Shown: positions 26,668 through 35,338, numbered from the stretch's first letter. The stretch: 64,000 nt of DNA from Syntrophotaleaceae bacterium (GCA_041390365.1 JAWKQB010000002.1:686001-750000), one strand, 5' to 3'. Notes: a model not told the origin generated them from the sequence alone. Translations and numbers: made by a program.

Positions 26668-28323
26668 ATGGAAGGTACTTTCAGCGCTAGTCCGACGCGG
26701 CGATTTCTCAACTGGTACCTGGCGGTTCGCATCTTTGTTATTACCCTGTTTCTCGGTGGAACGTTCGTCAGCCAGTTGCGGGGAGCCGGCCCGGATAATG
26801 AGCACCTTTCCTGGCTCTATCTGCTGGTAGCCGCCGCCTATGGCCAATCTCTGGTCTTCCTTCTGCTGTTTGTCCGACAACGAGGTTGGCGAATTCTGTT
26901 TCAGGCCCAGATAGGCTGGGATCTGCTTTTTGCCAGCTGTCTTATCTACCTGACCGGCGGGCTTGTCAGCCAGTTTTCCTTTCTATACATACTGATCATC
27001 TTCAGCGCCAGTTTCTTCCTGTCGTCCCGAAAAGTTTTTGTCATTGCCTCCGCAGCTGCCTTTCTCTATGGCAGCCTTATCAATCTTCAATTTTATGGGA
27101 TTCTCCCGGTGTTGCCGGGACATCCTGCTCTTATGGAAAACGCGGGGCGTGAGGCTCTCGTTACCGTTTTCGTCAATATAACCGGCTTTATGCTTGTCGC
27201 CTTTTTGAGCAGTCAACTGGTGGAAAACCTCAGGCTGAGCGAAGAGGCCAGACACAAAAAACAAATCGATTACGAAGAGCTGGAAATTCTTAATCGAACC
27301 ATCCTGTCCAACATCCCCAGCGGTCTGGCCATTATCAATCCCTCAGGGCGGATCCGATTGATTAACGCCGGGTCCACACAAATTACCGGTTACCTTCTCG
27401 AGGAAATCTACGACCGTGAAGTCGCAGCGCTCTTCCCTGAACTCGAGGTCTTCGCAGAGGGACAGTTTATTACGATCCAGCGTGGGGAAACGGTTTTGAA
27501 GGACAAGGCGGGAAATCTCAGGCCGGTTGGATTTACCTCTTCCTTGGTTCGGGATGCCGGCGAGTCCATTCTTGGGCTACTCATTACCTTTCAGGACCTT
27601 TCCAGGCTGAAAGAGATGGAAGAACAGCTCAAACGGGCCGATCGTCTTGCGGCAGTCGGACAACTGGCGGCAGGCATGGCCCATGAAATTCGCAATCCAT
27701 TGGCATCTATCAGCGGCTCGGTGCAACTTCTTATGGAAGGGGCCGAGATACGCGAGGAAGACCGGCGTTTGATGGGTATTGTTGTCAGGGAAGCACATCG
27801 CCTCAACCAATTACTGACCGATTTCCTGTTATTTGCCAGACCGCCTGCACCCAAGTGTACGGTTGTCGATATTTCCGAGCTGCTGGACGAGTTGAGCGAA
27901 ATGCTGCAAACTGATGGGCGATTTGCAAACATTGAACTGAGAAAAGATTACCGGTGGGGATTCGAACTCTGGTGCGACCGGGCGCAGATTCGCCAGGCGT
28001 TGTGGAATCTGCTGGTGAACGGGGCCGAAGCCATGCCTCAGGGGGGGGTATTGCGCTTGGGCGTTGACCGTATGCAATCCATCATCTATGTCGAAGACAG
28101 CGGACGGGGCATTCCGGAAGAAATCCGCAATCAGATTTTCGACCCCTTCTTCACCACCAAGGATCATGGTACCGGCTTGGGCCTGCCCAACGTCTACGCC
28201 ATAGTCGAAGCTCACGGAGGAAAGCTCGAGGTCGGAAACGCAGAGGGTGGAGGAGCGCGGTTTGCGGTGCGATTTGCCAGGAGACCCCCCTCTCAAGCTT
28301 CCCCCGTTGGGGGAAAGAGTTGA
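26668..28323 (+). CDS. pilS: Sensor histidine kinase PilS
   Basis: A 551-residue kinase with six N-terminal membrane helices (about 15-190), the PilS architecture, then a cytoplasmic PAS domain (about 215-320), HisKA with His339 in GMAHEIRNPLASISG, and HATPase with NLLVNGAEA, DSGRGIPEEI and TGLGLPNVYAI. ATG 26668 has a weak AAGG; TTG 26644 overlapping the pilC stop is an alternative giving 8 more residues. By synteny with Geobacter and Pseudomonas it phosphorylates PilR and may sense pilin levels in the membrane. Confidence 0.93.
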   Translation: MEGTFSASPTRRFLNWYLAVRIFVITLFLGGTFVSQLRGAGPDNEHLSWLYLLVAAAYGQSLVFLLLFVRQRGWRILFQAQIGWDLLFASCLIYLTGGLVSQFSFLYILIIFSASFFLSSRKVFVIASAAAFLYGSLINLQFYGILPVLPGHPALMENAGREALVTVFVNITGFMLVAFLSSQLVENLRLSEEARHKKQIDYEELEILNRTILSNIPSGLAIINPSGRIRLINAGSTQITGYLLEEIYDREVAALFPELEVFAEGQFITIQRGETVLKDKAGNLRPVGFTSSLVRDAGESILGLLITFQDLSRLKEMEEQLKRADRLAAVGQLAAGMAHEIRNPLASISGSVQLLMEGAEIREEDRRLMGIVVREAHRLNQLLTDFLLFARPPAPKCTVVDISELLDELSEMLQTDGRFANIELRKDYRWGFELWCDRAQIRQALWNLLVNGAEAMPQGGVLRLGVDRMQSIIYVEDSGRGIPEEIRNQIFDPFFTTKDHGTGLGLPNVYAIVEAHGGKLEVGNAEGGGARFAVRFARRPPSQASPVGGKS

Positions 28324-28363
28324 TTTCCCTTACCAGGAGGTTGAGGGTTTAGGGAGGGGGGGC
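28296..28363 (+). other. Hairpin and G-rich leader between pilS and pilR
   Basis: TTCCCCC-gtt-GGGGGAA (28299-28313) at the end of pilS is a strong stem without a T-run, followed by GGAGGTTGAGGG and a G-rich run before pilR. It may protect or pause the transcript. Confidence 0.4.
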
Positions 28364-28364
28364 G

Positions 28365-29798
28365 ATGGTGGAAATGCCATCCGATTCTATAATTCGTAAG
28401 AGGGCGAAGATGACCCAGGACAGGCACAAAATCCTTGTCGTTGACGACGAAGAGAGCATGCGTGAATTTCTTTCTATCATGCTCCACCGTGAAGGGTATC
28501 AGGCCGATGCGGCTGCCGATGGCGCCCAGGCCATTGCTCAGTTGAAGGAGCATGTCTACGATCTGATTATTACCGACATCAAGATGCCCCGGGTTGATGG
28601 CTTCGGTGTTCTCGACTACGCCCTCGAGATGGCCCCGGAGACCGCGGTAATCATGATTACGGCCTTCTCCACTACCGAGCAGGCGGTGGAGGCCATGAAA
28701 AAAGGGGCCTACGATTACATCACCAAACCTTTCAACAACGAAGAAATTCGCCTGATCGTCAAAAATGCCCTGGAACGAAAAGCCCTCCGTCAGGAAAACC
28801 TGGAACTCAAAAAGGAACTGGGCCAGCGTTATTCCTTCGCCAATCTTGTCGGCAAAAGCCGGCGCATGCAGGAGGTCTATCAATTCATCGAAAAAGTCGC
28901 CGACAGCAAGGCGACCATTTTAATTACCGGCGAAAGCGGTACCGGCAAGGAAGTTGTCGCGAAGGCGATCCACTACAACAGCAACCGGAAGGATCAGCCT
29001 TTCGTAGCGATCAACTGCGGAGCCATCCCCGAGAATCTCCTCGAGAGCGAACTGTTCGGCCACGAAAAGGGTTCCTTCACCGGGGCCGTCCAGCAAAAGG
29101 CCGGTCTGTTCGAGGTCGCCGACGGCGGCACCATTTTTCTGGATGAAATCGCTGAGCTGCCGGCAATGATGCAGGTCAAATTACTGCGGGTCCTGCAGGA
29201 ACACGAGTTCCGTCGGGTCGGCGGCACACGGAACCTTAAGGTGGATGTGAGACTCATCGCCGCCACCAACAAGGATCTCGAACAGGAAGTCACCGACGAG
29301 CATTTCCGCGAAGATCTTTTCTATCGTCTCAATGTCATTCGTGTCAACCTGCCACCGCTGAGAGAACGGCGGGAAGACATCCCGCTGCTGGTCGAACATT
29401 TCCTCCGCAAATTTACCGGCAGGGAGGAGATAACGGTTTCTGAAACCCTGCTGCGACGTTTGCTCGATTATTCTTGGCCGGGAAATATCCGCGAACTGGA
29501 GAACACTGTCGAGCGTTGCGTGGTCCTGGGCAGCGGAGATGATTTGGAGGAGGGACTCCCCGACCATATCCGCAGCCAGCGACAGGGAGGCAATAGCGGA
29601 AGTCTGGAAGAAATACCCGACGAAGGCCTCGATCTCGATGCCTATCTCGGCTCAATCGAAAAGGACATTCTGCTCAAGGCTCTCGACAAAGTAGGTGGGG
29701 TGCGCAAGCGCGCTGCCGAACTGCTCAACATCTCATTCCGTTCCATCCGCTACCGCTTGGCCAAGTTCGGCATTGATGCGGATGGGGAAGAAGATTAG
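28365..29798 (+). CDS. pilR: Sigma-54-dependent response regulator PilR
   Basis: A 477-residue NtrC-family activator: receiver domain with phospho-acceptor Asp71 in ITDIKMPRVDG, AAA+ domain with GESGTGKE and GSFTGAV (sigma-54 contact), and a Fis-type helix-turn-helix ending VRKRAAELLNISFRSIRYRL. ATG 28365 is 7 bases after GGAGG (28353-28357); ATG 28410 (MTQDRHK) with GAGGG is also possible and would put the Asp at 56. The likely target is the consensus sigma-54 promoter at 29977 before pilA, as in Geobacter. Confidence 0.95.
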   Translation: MVEMPSDSIIRKRAKMTQDRHKILVVDDEESMREFLSIMLHREGYQADAAADGAQAIAQLKEHVYDLIITDIKMPRVDGFGVLDYALEMAPETAVIMITAFSTTEQAVEAMKKGAYDYITKPFNNEEIRLIVKNALERKALRQENLELKKELGQRYSFANLVGKSRRMQEVYQFIEKVADSKATILITGESGTGKEVVAKAIHYNSNRKDQPFVAINCGAIPENLLESELFGHEKGSFTGAVQQKAGLFEVADGGTIFLDEIAELPAMMQVKLLRVLQEHEFRRVGGTRNLKVDVRLIAATNKDLEQEVTDEHFREDLFYRLNVIRVNLPPLRERREDIPLLVEHFLRKFTGREEITVSETLLRRLLDYSWPGNIRELENTVERCVVLGSGDDLEEGLPDHIRSQRQGGNSGSLEEIPDEGLDLDAYLGSIEKDILLKALDKVGGVRKRAAELLNISFRSIRYRLAKFGIDADGEED

Positions 29799-30131
29799 AG
29801 GCGGGCAAGAGCCGGATGCGGCCCCTGACCTTTAACCCCCCTCAACAATTATTGTCACCCCGCGACAGACAGAAATTGACACCTCCATGTCCAGCTCTCG
29901 CTCTGGTTTTTCTAAAGGGGAAAAAAATTCTATAAAAAGCAAAGACTTTTGGGTATTTCATAGAATTTTTGCTGTTTGGCACTTTTGTTGCATTTTTTGA
30001 TTGCCGATAACAAAACGCAAGGGTTTTGCTCTTATCTGCTCGATAATGCAAGCAATTGAAACCCAATTGGTTGGGGTACACTGTCGATGCCTCGGCATCA
30101 AGAATCCAAACATTCGAAAAAGGAGAATCAC
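29799..30131 (+). promoter_or_regulatory. pilA control region
   Basis: About 330 AT-rich bases between pilR and pilA. It contains the sigma-54 promoter at 29977-29992 and a leader of about 128 bases with two in-frame ATG codons (30087 and 30132). No terminator is obvious after pilR. PilR sites probably lie upstream of 29960, but I cannot define them by eye. Confidence 0.6.
29977..29992 (+). promoter_or_regulatory. Consensus sigma-54 promoter of pilA
   Basis: TGGCAC-TTTTG-TTGCA is an exact match to the RpoN consensus TGGCAC-N5-TTGCA. Transcription should begin near 30004. Confidence 0.93.
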
Positions 30132-30680
30132 ATGTTGAACAAGTTCAGAAAGTCCCAAAAAGGTTTTACCCTGATCGAACTGTTGATCGTCGTCGCGATC
30201 ATCGGCATCCTGGCCGCCATCGCCATCCCGCAGTTCGCCGCCTACCGGCAGCGGGCCTTCAACTCCGCTGCCACCAACGACATTGTCAACATTCAGAAGT
30301 CCCAGGCCGCCTTTTTTACCGATTGGCAGAATTTTGGCAGATCAATTGATACTGGAGCAGGTGGAGCTTTGGGTGCCGGTACTTCCCTGGATGGGCCTGC
30401 TACTGCTAACGATGGTATCGCCGATGCCACCCAGTTCATGCAGATCGGCCTCAGCAACAACGTCCGCCTCATTGCAAGCACAAATGGTGGTGGCGATGCC
30501 TTCAATGCTGCCTCCAAGCATGATCAGGGTAGCCGGGCCTTTGCGGTGGACAGCGACACCACTGCTACCTATTTTCTTGAAGATGCCACCACCGACCCGG
30601 GTGATCAGTTGGCTGCTGCTCATTGTATCTTACCGGTCTCCGGCGCTGACGAGTACGCAGCTACCTGGACTGCAATGTAA
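30132..30680 (+). CDS. pilA: Major type IV pilin PilA (long form)
   Basis: A 182-residue prepilin with leader MLNKFRKSQKG and mature FTLIELLIVVAIIGILAAIA, nearly identical to Geobacter PilA over the first 36 residues. The mature protein is about 171 residues, whereas Geobacter PilA is about 61 with a separate downstream partner. Aromatics sit at mature positions 1, 24, 27, 32, 51 and 57 (plus 50 and 54). Only one Cys is present, so no C-terminal disulfide loop. AGGAG 30121-30125 supports ATG 30132; an upstream in-frame ATG at 30087 with GGGG 10 bases before it could give a longer leader. PilD should process it. Confidence 0.95.
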   Translation: MLNKFRKSQKGFTLIELLIVVAIIGILAAIAIPQFAAYRQRAFNSAATNDIVNIQKSQAAFFTDWQNFGRSIDTGAGGALGAGTSLDGPATANDGIADATQFMQIGLSNNVRLIASTNGGGDAFNAASKHDQGSRAFAVDSDTTATYFLEDATTDPGDQLAAAHCILPVSGADEYAATWTAM

Positions 30681-30717
30681 GGCTGTTCATCTGTAAGGGC
30701 TACAATCAAGTTAACTG

Positions 30718-30744
30718 AAAAGGCCGGCCCTGCGCCGGCCTTTT
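30718..30744. terminator. Bidirectional terminator after pilA
   Basis: AAAAGGCCGGC, loop CCTGC, GCCGGCCTTTT. The symmetrical A and T runs suit both directions; it separates pilA from the second pilin. Confidence 0.85.
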
Positions 30745-30872
30745 CGCAAGAACCCGCAGATATCTGGAATGCTGGATTGAAATACGAGCTCTTTCCGTTT
30801 TTGCAGTTTTACCTTTTTAGATTCGTTCGCAGAGAGTTTTAGGCTGCTGAAGGAACGGGAGGCGATGCAACA

Positions 30873-31418
30873 ATGTTGTCCGGAAGAAAATGGAAAAGCA
30901 ATGGATTTTCTCTGGTTGAGTTGCTCATTGTTTTAGCGGTAATAGGAATCCTCGCTTCCTTGGCCATTCCCCAATTCGCCTCCTATCGCCAACGAGCTTT
31001 CAATGCCGTTGCACTGTCTGATTTAACCAGCCTGCAACAGACGGAGGGCAGCTTGGCCATTGATTGGCAGGAATTCGGGTTGACAACCAATAGCGGTGCT
31101 GTGGTTCTTGCTTACGGGAACGGTATCCATCTGCAAGGGCCCGGGTCCAGCACGGACGGTATAGCCGGGCTGCGATTTTTCTTGCCGGTCAGCATAAGCT
31201 CTAATGTCAGTCTCGTGGCAAACACCGACTCCGTTTCGGGAGGATCTTTTACCGTTTTGGCAAAGCACCTGCATGGGACCCGTATTTATGGTGCGGACAG
31301 CGATGTAACAGCTACTTTTTTTCAAGCCAGCACAGGGAACCTCAGCCTGGCAGGGACGGGGGTGACTGTTCCTTCGATACTCGACGTAAATGATTTCGCA
31401 AGCTGGTCCCTGCTTTAG
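30873..31418 (+). CDS. Second PilA-like pilin, tandem paralogue
   Basis: A 181-residue prepilin with leader MLSGRKWKSNG and mature FSLVELLIVLAVIGILASLA. It aligns with PilA over its length (QFASYRQRAFN, IDWQEFG, DGIAG, NVSLVAN, DSDVTATFF), so it arose by duplication. Aromatics at mature positions 1, 24, 27, 32, 54 and 57 are kept but positions 50 and 51 are Leu and Ala. It has no Cys. GGGAGG at 30857-30862 is the ribosome site. It lies behind a terminator with no obvious sigma-54 site of its own, so separate control is likely. Whether it is a major alternative or an incorporated minor subunit is open. Confidence 0.9.
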   Translation: MLSGRKWKSNGFSLVELLIVLAVIGILASLAIPQFASYRQRAFNAVALSDLTSLQQTEGSLAIDWQEFGLTTNSGAVVLAYGNGIHLQGPGSSTDGIAGLRFFLPVSISSNVSLVANTDSVSGGSFTVLAKHLHGTRIYGADSDVTATFFQASTGNLSLAGTGVTVPSILDVNDFASWSLL

Positions 31419-31531
31419 CTCCCATATCCTCTAGGATTCAAGGAAGGGCTTTTCTTTTGGCTGGGTTTTTTGTTATAAAATGGCATTAAAACCATCACCG
31501 ACCCGCATTTCCCCCGAAAGAATCGATCCCC

Positions 31532-32272
31532 ATGATTGAGGTCAATTCCGTTTCCAAAGCCTTTAAGACAGGCTTTTCCGGTAAAAAAGTTCAGGCTTTG
31601 ACCGATCTGTCCCTTCAGATCCCAAAAGGCGAGGTATTTGGATTTCTTGGTCCCAACGGCGCCGGCAAATCTACCACGATCAAACTGCTGCTCAATCTGA
31701 TCCGGCCCGACGTCGGAGACGTGTCAATACTTGGCAGAAACGTCAGAGATGCCAAAGTGCGTCAGGCTGTCGGATATCTTCCGGAAAATCCCTATTTTTA
31801 TGATTATCTTTCCGCTGAGGAACTGCTGTGGTTCGGGGGGTGTGCTTCGGGAGTCAAGCACCATATCCTCAAGGAACGGATCAACCACATGTTGGAACGC
31901 GTAGGCCTGCTGGCCGCGCGAAAGCGCCATCTGCGCACCTACTCCAAGGGGATGGTGCAACGTGCCGGGCTTGCCCTGGCTTTGATCCATGATCCAGAAG
32001 TCGTCATCCTTGATGAACCGATGAGTGGGCTCGATCCCTTAGGGCGCAAGATGGTGGGGGACTTGATTCTCGATTTGAAATCAGAGGGAAAGACAGTGTT
32101 TTTTTCCTCCCACATTCTCAATGACATAGAGCGGTTCAGTGACCGAATCGGCATTATTTCCGGCGGACGTTTACGCCTGGTCGGAGGTTTGACCGAGGTC
32201 GTGCCCGCAGGGGACGACCTGGAGGCAGTCTTTATGAGAATCGTCCGGGAAAAAGGGGGCGTTCCGGTATGA
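31532..32272 (+). CDS. ABC transporter ATP-binding protein
   Basis: A 246-residue ATPase of the ABC-2 export class. Walker A GPNGAGKST (about 39-47), signature YSKGMVQRAGLAL (unusual YSKGM for LSGGQ, typical of this class), Walker B VVILDEPMSGLD and the switch His in FFSSHIL are visible. It overlaps the permease gene by 4 bases. It lies between the pilins and pilD, so a role linked to pili is possible but not shown. Confidence 0.93.
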   Translation: MIEVNSVSKAFKTGFSGKKVQALTDLSLQIPKGEVFGFLGPNGAGKSTTIKLLLNLIRPDVGDVSILGRNVRDAKVRQAVGYLPENPYFYDYLSAEELLWFGGCASGVKHHILKERINHMLERVGLLAARKRHLRTYSKGMVQRAGLALALIHDPEVVILDEPMSGLDPLGRKMVGDLILDLKSEGKTVFFSSHILNDIERFSDRIGIISGGRLRLVGGLTEVVPAGDDLEAVFMRIVREKGGVPV

Positions 32273-33081
32273 ATACTGTATGGCCCCTGGCCGTGATCAC
32301 CTATAAGGAAGGCATACGCAACCGGGCTATTTATGGCATCTTTCTGCTGGCTCTGCTGCTTTTTGCCGCCAATTTTCTGATTTGCGGAATGATCATGCAG
32401 GAAGTCGGCAAGGTAGCGGTCGATATCGCTCTTTCAGCCGTCTCTTTTTCCGGATTGCTGCTGGTGCTTTTCGTAGGCATCAATCTGCTGGCGAAGGATC
32501 TGGACCGCCGAACAATTTACATGGTACTGGCCCGCCCCATCTCCCGCAGCCAGTACATATGGGGCAAGTTCGTCGGCATGGTCCTGCTGATTTTGACCAC
32601 GGTGGCTTCCCTCGGCGCTTGCGCCGTGCTGTCTATCTATTCGGTCAAGCTGACTTTCCCCAATTATTTCTCCCGTTTCGCCTGGGGGCCGGTTATTATG
32701 GCTCTGGCCCTGATATTCGTGATGCTGGTCTTGCTGACCGCTCTCAGCTTTCTTTTTGCTTCCTTTACCACCAGCTCCTTCGTGACTTTGATACTCACGG
32801 TGATCAGCTACCTGATTGGAAATGGCGTTGCTGCCATCAAGGCATTGGTGGAAGCTCCTGAGGTGGTCGGCATCGAAATTCCAAAGACGACTGTGCGCCT
32901 GATTAATCTGGCATACTATCTGTTTCCCAATCTTTCCCTTTTCGATATAAAGGTGCAGGCGTCCCACAATCTGCCGATTCCTTGGACCTACTTTGTCGGC
33001 ACCATGGCATACGGAATAGTTTATTGCACGCTGGCGGTGCTACTATCAGGACTGATCTTTACCAGAAGAGAATTTCCATGA
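32269..33081 (+). CDS. ABC-2 type transporter permease
   Basis: A 270-residue membrane protein with about six hydrophobic helices, the membrane partner of the preceding ATPase. The segment DLDRRTIYMVLARPISRSQYIWGKF is typical of ABC-2 (NosY/GldF-like) permeases. Start overlaps the ATPase stop (ATGA) and its own stop overlaps the next gene (ATGA), so three genes form one translational unit. Substrate unknown. Confidence 0.9.
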   Translation: MNTVWPLAVITYKEGIRNRAIYGIFLLALLLFAANFLICGMIMQEVGKVAVDIALSAVSFSGLLLVLFVGINLLAKDLDRRTIYMVLARPISRSQYIWGKFVGMVLLILTTVASLGACAVLSIYSVKLTFPNYFSRFAWGPVIMALALIFVMLVLLTALSFLFASFTTSSFVTLILTVISYLIGNGVAAIKALVEAPEVVGIEIPKTTVRLINLAYYLFPNLSLFDIKVQASHNLPIPWTYFVGTMAYGIVYCTLAVLLSGLIFTRREFP

Positions 33082-33959
33082 GGAGATTCGGCACCATCTG
33101 CCTGTTGCTGATCTGCCTTGTGTCTGCGCATGTGGTGCTTCTTAATGAAGCCGGCAGGGCAAGAAGGGATCTGCCCGTACCTGGCGACCATGGCCTTGTC
33201 GTGCCGGGGCCGTTGCTCAGGTTAATTGCCGGGGAGTTTCGTGGAATCGCAGCAGATTTTCTGTTCTTGCAGGGTCTGGTAGCTTATGGCAGAACTCTCG
33301 AACAGGATCTTGGGAAAGAGGAAAAGCATCAGGCTTGGCACCGTGTCTATCGCTTGATGGATGCCAGCACCGATCTGGATCCCTACTTCTTTGATCCTTA
33401 TTATTTCGCCAACGCGGCTCTCAGCCGAAATCCGGCCATGGTTCCGAAAATCAACGCCATGCTGGAAAAGGGACTTCATCGGCGCGATTGGGATTGGATG
33501 CTGCCTTTTTTCCTTGGATTTAATCATTTCTATTATCTGGAAGACAATGCGAAAGCGGCCGAGTTCCTTATGATCGGTGCCCGTCGTCCTGGTGCCATGC
33601 CCCTGTTGGCCACTCTCGCCGCGCGCCTGACTTATCAGGAAAATCGCACCGAAAACGCCATTGTGTTTTTACGCGGTATTTTAAGTCGAACCGAGGATGA
33701 GCAGACTCGTGAGTTGTATCGCACTCGCCTGGAGGCTCTGGAAAAGATTTATTATCTGGAGCGGGCATCGGCTGTTTATCGGCAGCGCTTCGGCAGGGCG
33801 CCAAAAGATGTGCGGGACCTGCTGGTTGCCGAAATTATTCCCTCGATTCCTGAAGACCCCTATGGAGGTTCTTTTTACCTGGCGCCCGACGGTTCGGTTC
33901 AATCAACCAGCGATCTGACCTATGCCAAGGGAAAAAGGAAAATTGATGAAGATGGATAA
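33078..33959 (+). CDS. Membrane-anchored helical-repeat protein of unknown function
   Basis: A 293-residue protein I cannot name. It starts with one membrane helix (about 5-24), then GPLLRLIAGEFRGIAADFLFL, and a helical region (about 70-235) with TPR-like pairs (ATDLDPYFFDPYYFANAAL, NAKAAEFLMIGARRPGAMPLL). The C-terminus (about 240-275), FGRAPKDVRDLLVAEIIPSI then DPYGGSFYLAPDGSVQSTS, resembles the end of GspG-like pseudopilins. ATG 33078 overlaps the permease stop; upstream frame is part of the permease. Linked to the ABC pair and just before pilD, it may serve the exporter or pilin handling (inference). Confidence 0.75.
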   Translation: MRRFGTICLLLICLVSAHVVLLNEAGRARRDLPVPGDHGLVVPGPLLRLIAGEFRGIAADFLFLQGLVAYGRTLEQDLGKEEKHQAWHRVYRLMDASTDLDPYFFDPYYFANAALSRNPAMVPKINAMLEKGLHRRDWDWMLPFFLGFNHFYYLEDNAKAAEFLMIGARRPGAMPLLATLAARLTYQENRTENAIVFLRGILSRTEDEQTRELYRTRLEALEKIYYLERASAVYRQRFGRAPKDVRDLLVAEIIPSIPEDPYGGSFYLAPDGSVQSTSDLTYAKGKRKIDEDG

Positions 33960-34058
33960 CCTGTGAGGCGGCAATTCGAACTGCATTTTTCGCTCGAACC
34001 TGCGTTCCTTCTGTCACAGAATGTTGAACCTTTAACTAACAATTCATAAGAAAATATT

Positions 34059-34835
34059 ATGTCTCCACTTATTTTCAATACATCCATTTTTATTTTCGGG
34101 GCCATTATCGGATCTTTTCTCAACGTCGTTATCCATCGCATCCCTAACGGTGTATCGATCATTTCACCTGCATCGCGATGCCCCCAATGCGGGGCAGCCA
34201 TCCGCTGGTACCAGAATTTCCCCATTTTGAGCTATCTTGCTCTTCGAGGGCAGTGTGCGAAGTGCGGCTCTCGAATCTCTCCTCGCTATCCGTTGGTCGA
34301 AGGATTGACGGGGGCGCTGTTCCTCTGTGTATGGCAGGTCTTCGGCTGGCAGATCGCTACCCCCCTTTATTGGGTTTTTGTCTCCTCTCTTGTGGCGATT
34401 ACTTTCATAGACCTTGATCATCAGATTATTCCGGATGTCATCAGTTTGCCTGGAATCGTGGTCGGATTCATGACGGCGCTCGCTATTCCCTGGCTCTCCT
34501 GGCTTGATTCTCTGCTAGGTATTCTGATTGGTGGCGGCAGCCTTTATCTGGTCGCGGTGGTTTATGAAAAATTCACTGGCCAGGAAGGCATGGGTGGCGG
34601 AGATGTCAAGCTGCTGGCGATGATGGGGGCCTTTCTCGGTTGGAAATCGGTATTCCCGGTGATCTTTCTCGGCTCTCTGGCGGGATCACTGGTTGGGATA
34701 CCATTGATGATCGCCAAGCGCTCCGGCGGCAAACTTGCAATTCCCTTCGGGCCTTTTCTTGCTTTGGGCGGCATTGTATGGCTTTTGTGGGGAGGTCAAT
34801 TAATTGACTGGTATTTCAATCTTTTCGTAAGATAA
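34059..34835 (+). CDS. pilD: Prepilin peptidase / N-methyltransferase PilD
   Basis: A 258-residue inner-membrane aspartyl protease that cleaves prepilin leaders after Gly and methylates the new N-terminus. N-terminal zinc-type CPQCGA (about 41) and CAKCGS (about 67) are present; catalytic Asp are in FIDLDHQIIPD and GGGDVKLLAMMGA. Seven to eight helices fit the family. It serves all prepilins in the window. About 100 bases separate it from the preceding gene; the ribosome site is weak. Confidence 0.95.
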   Translation: MSPLIFNTSIFIFGAIIGSFLNVVIHRIPNGVSIISPASRCPQCGAAIRWYQNFPILSYLALRGQCAKCGSRISPRYPLVEGLTGALFLCVWQVFGWQIATPLYWVFVSSLVAITFIDLDHQIIPDVISLPGIVVGFMTALAIPWLSWLDSLLGILIGGGSLYLVAVVYEKFTGQEGMGGGDVKLLAMMGAFLGWKSVFPVIFLGSLAGSLVGIPLMIAKRSGGKLAIPFGPFLALGGIVWLLWGGQLIDWYFNLFVR

Positions 34836-35338
34836 ATACGAACTCGATAAGCCTTTAAAGGAAAAATGAAAGAATTTTATTTTTAATTTTTTGCAAAATG
34901 TTAGTGAACGCTTTTATTCAGATATCAAGGTTGCCCTTCCATCAAATATATATCAGCCGCTGCTTCCTTTCTCCGGATGTTTTCTACAGTTGTTGCCTCT
35001 CCCAAATAAATTTCAAAAAAATTTCCTTTGGGTCGGGGCTGCAATTCCATTCGAAAACCTTTCAGTAAATTCAAATCCTGTTTACATTTAAAAAATATGG
35101 GTTTGGACTGTTCTAATTCTTGTTGACAGTGAACTCGATTCCCCTATAATGAGGCTGGCTCTTTCCCGGCCGACCGCTATGAAAGTCTTTATCTTCCATT
35201 GAAGTACGACGGATTGTCAGGGTAAAGGCAAAAAAGGCTTGTCATGATGGCATGACCTTTGCTGAGTAGAGGAAGACATGTCGAAGTTGACTCTCAGCGA
35301 GTTACCATTTTTTATCCATCAATAATTGGGGACTCCAG
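34836..35338 (+). promoter_or_regulatory. AT-rich region and leader upstream of pilM
   Basis: About 500 bases without a convincing gene. The first 260 bases are clearly more AT-rich than the surroundings. It ends in a promoter (35123-35150) and a leader of about 180 bases that contains a small stem GTCATG-ATGG-CATGAC (35239-35254). An open frame at 34891-35091 has no ribosome site or recognisable protein. Confidence 0.55.
35123..35150 (+). promoter_or_regulatory. Strong sigma-70 promoter of pilMNOPQ
   Basis: TTGACA (35123-35128) and TATAAT (35145-35150), both perfect, with 16 bases between. Start expected near 35157. Confidence 0.9.

Noticed and set aside
31452..31480. Promoter before the ABC exporter genes
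   Set aside because: TATAAA is good but no -35 hexamer is found at a sensible distance, so I do not list it.
34891..35091. 66-residue open frame upstream of pilM
   Set aside because: No ribosome site, AT-rich and without recognisable features; it ends before the promoter.
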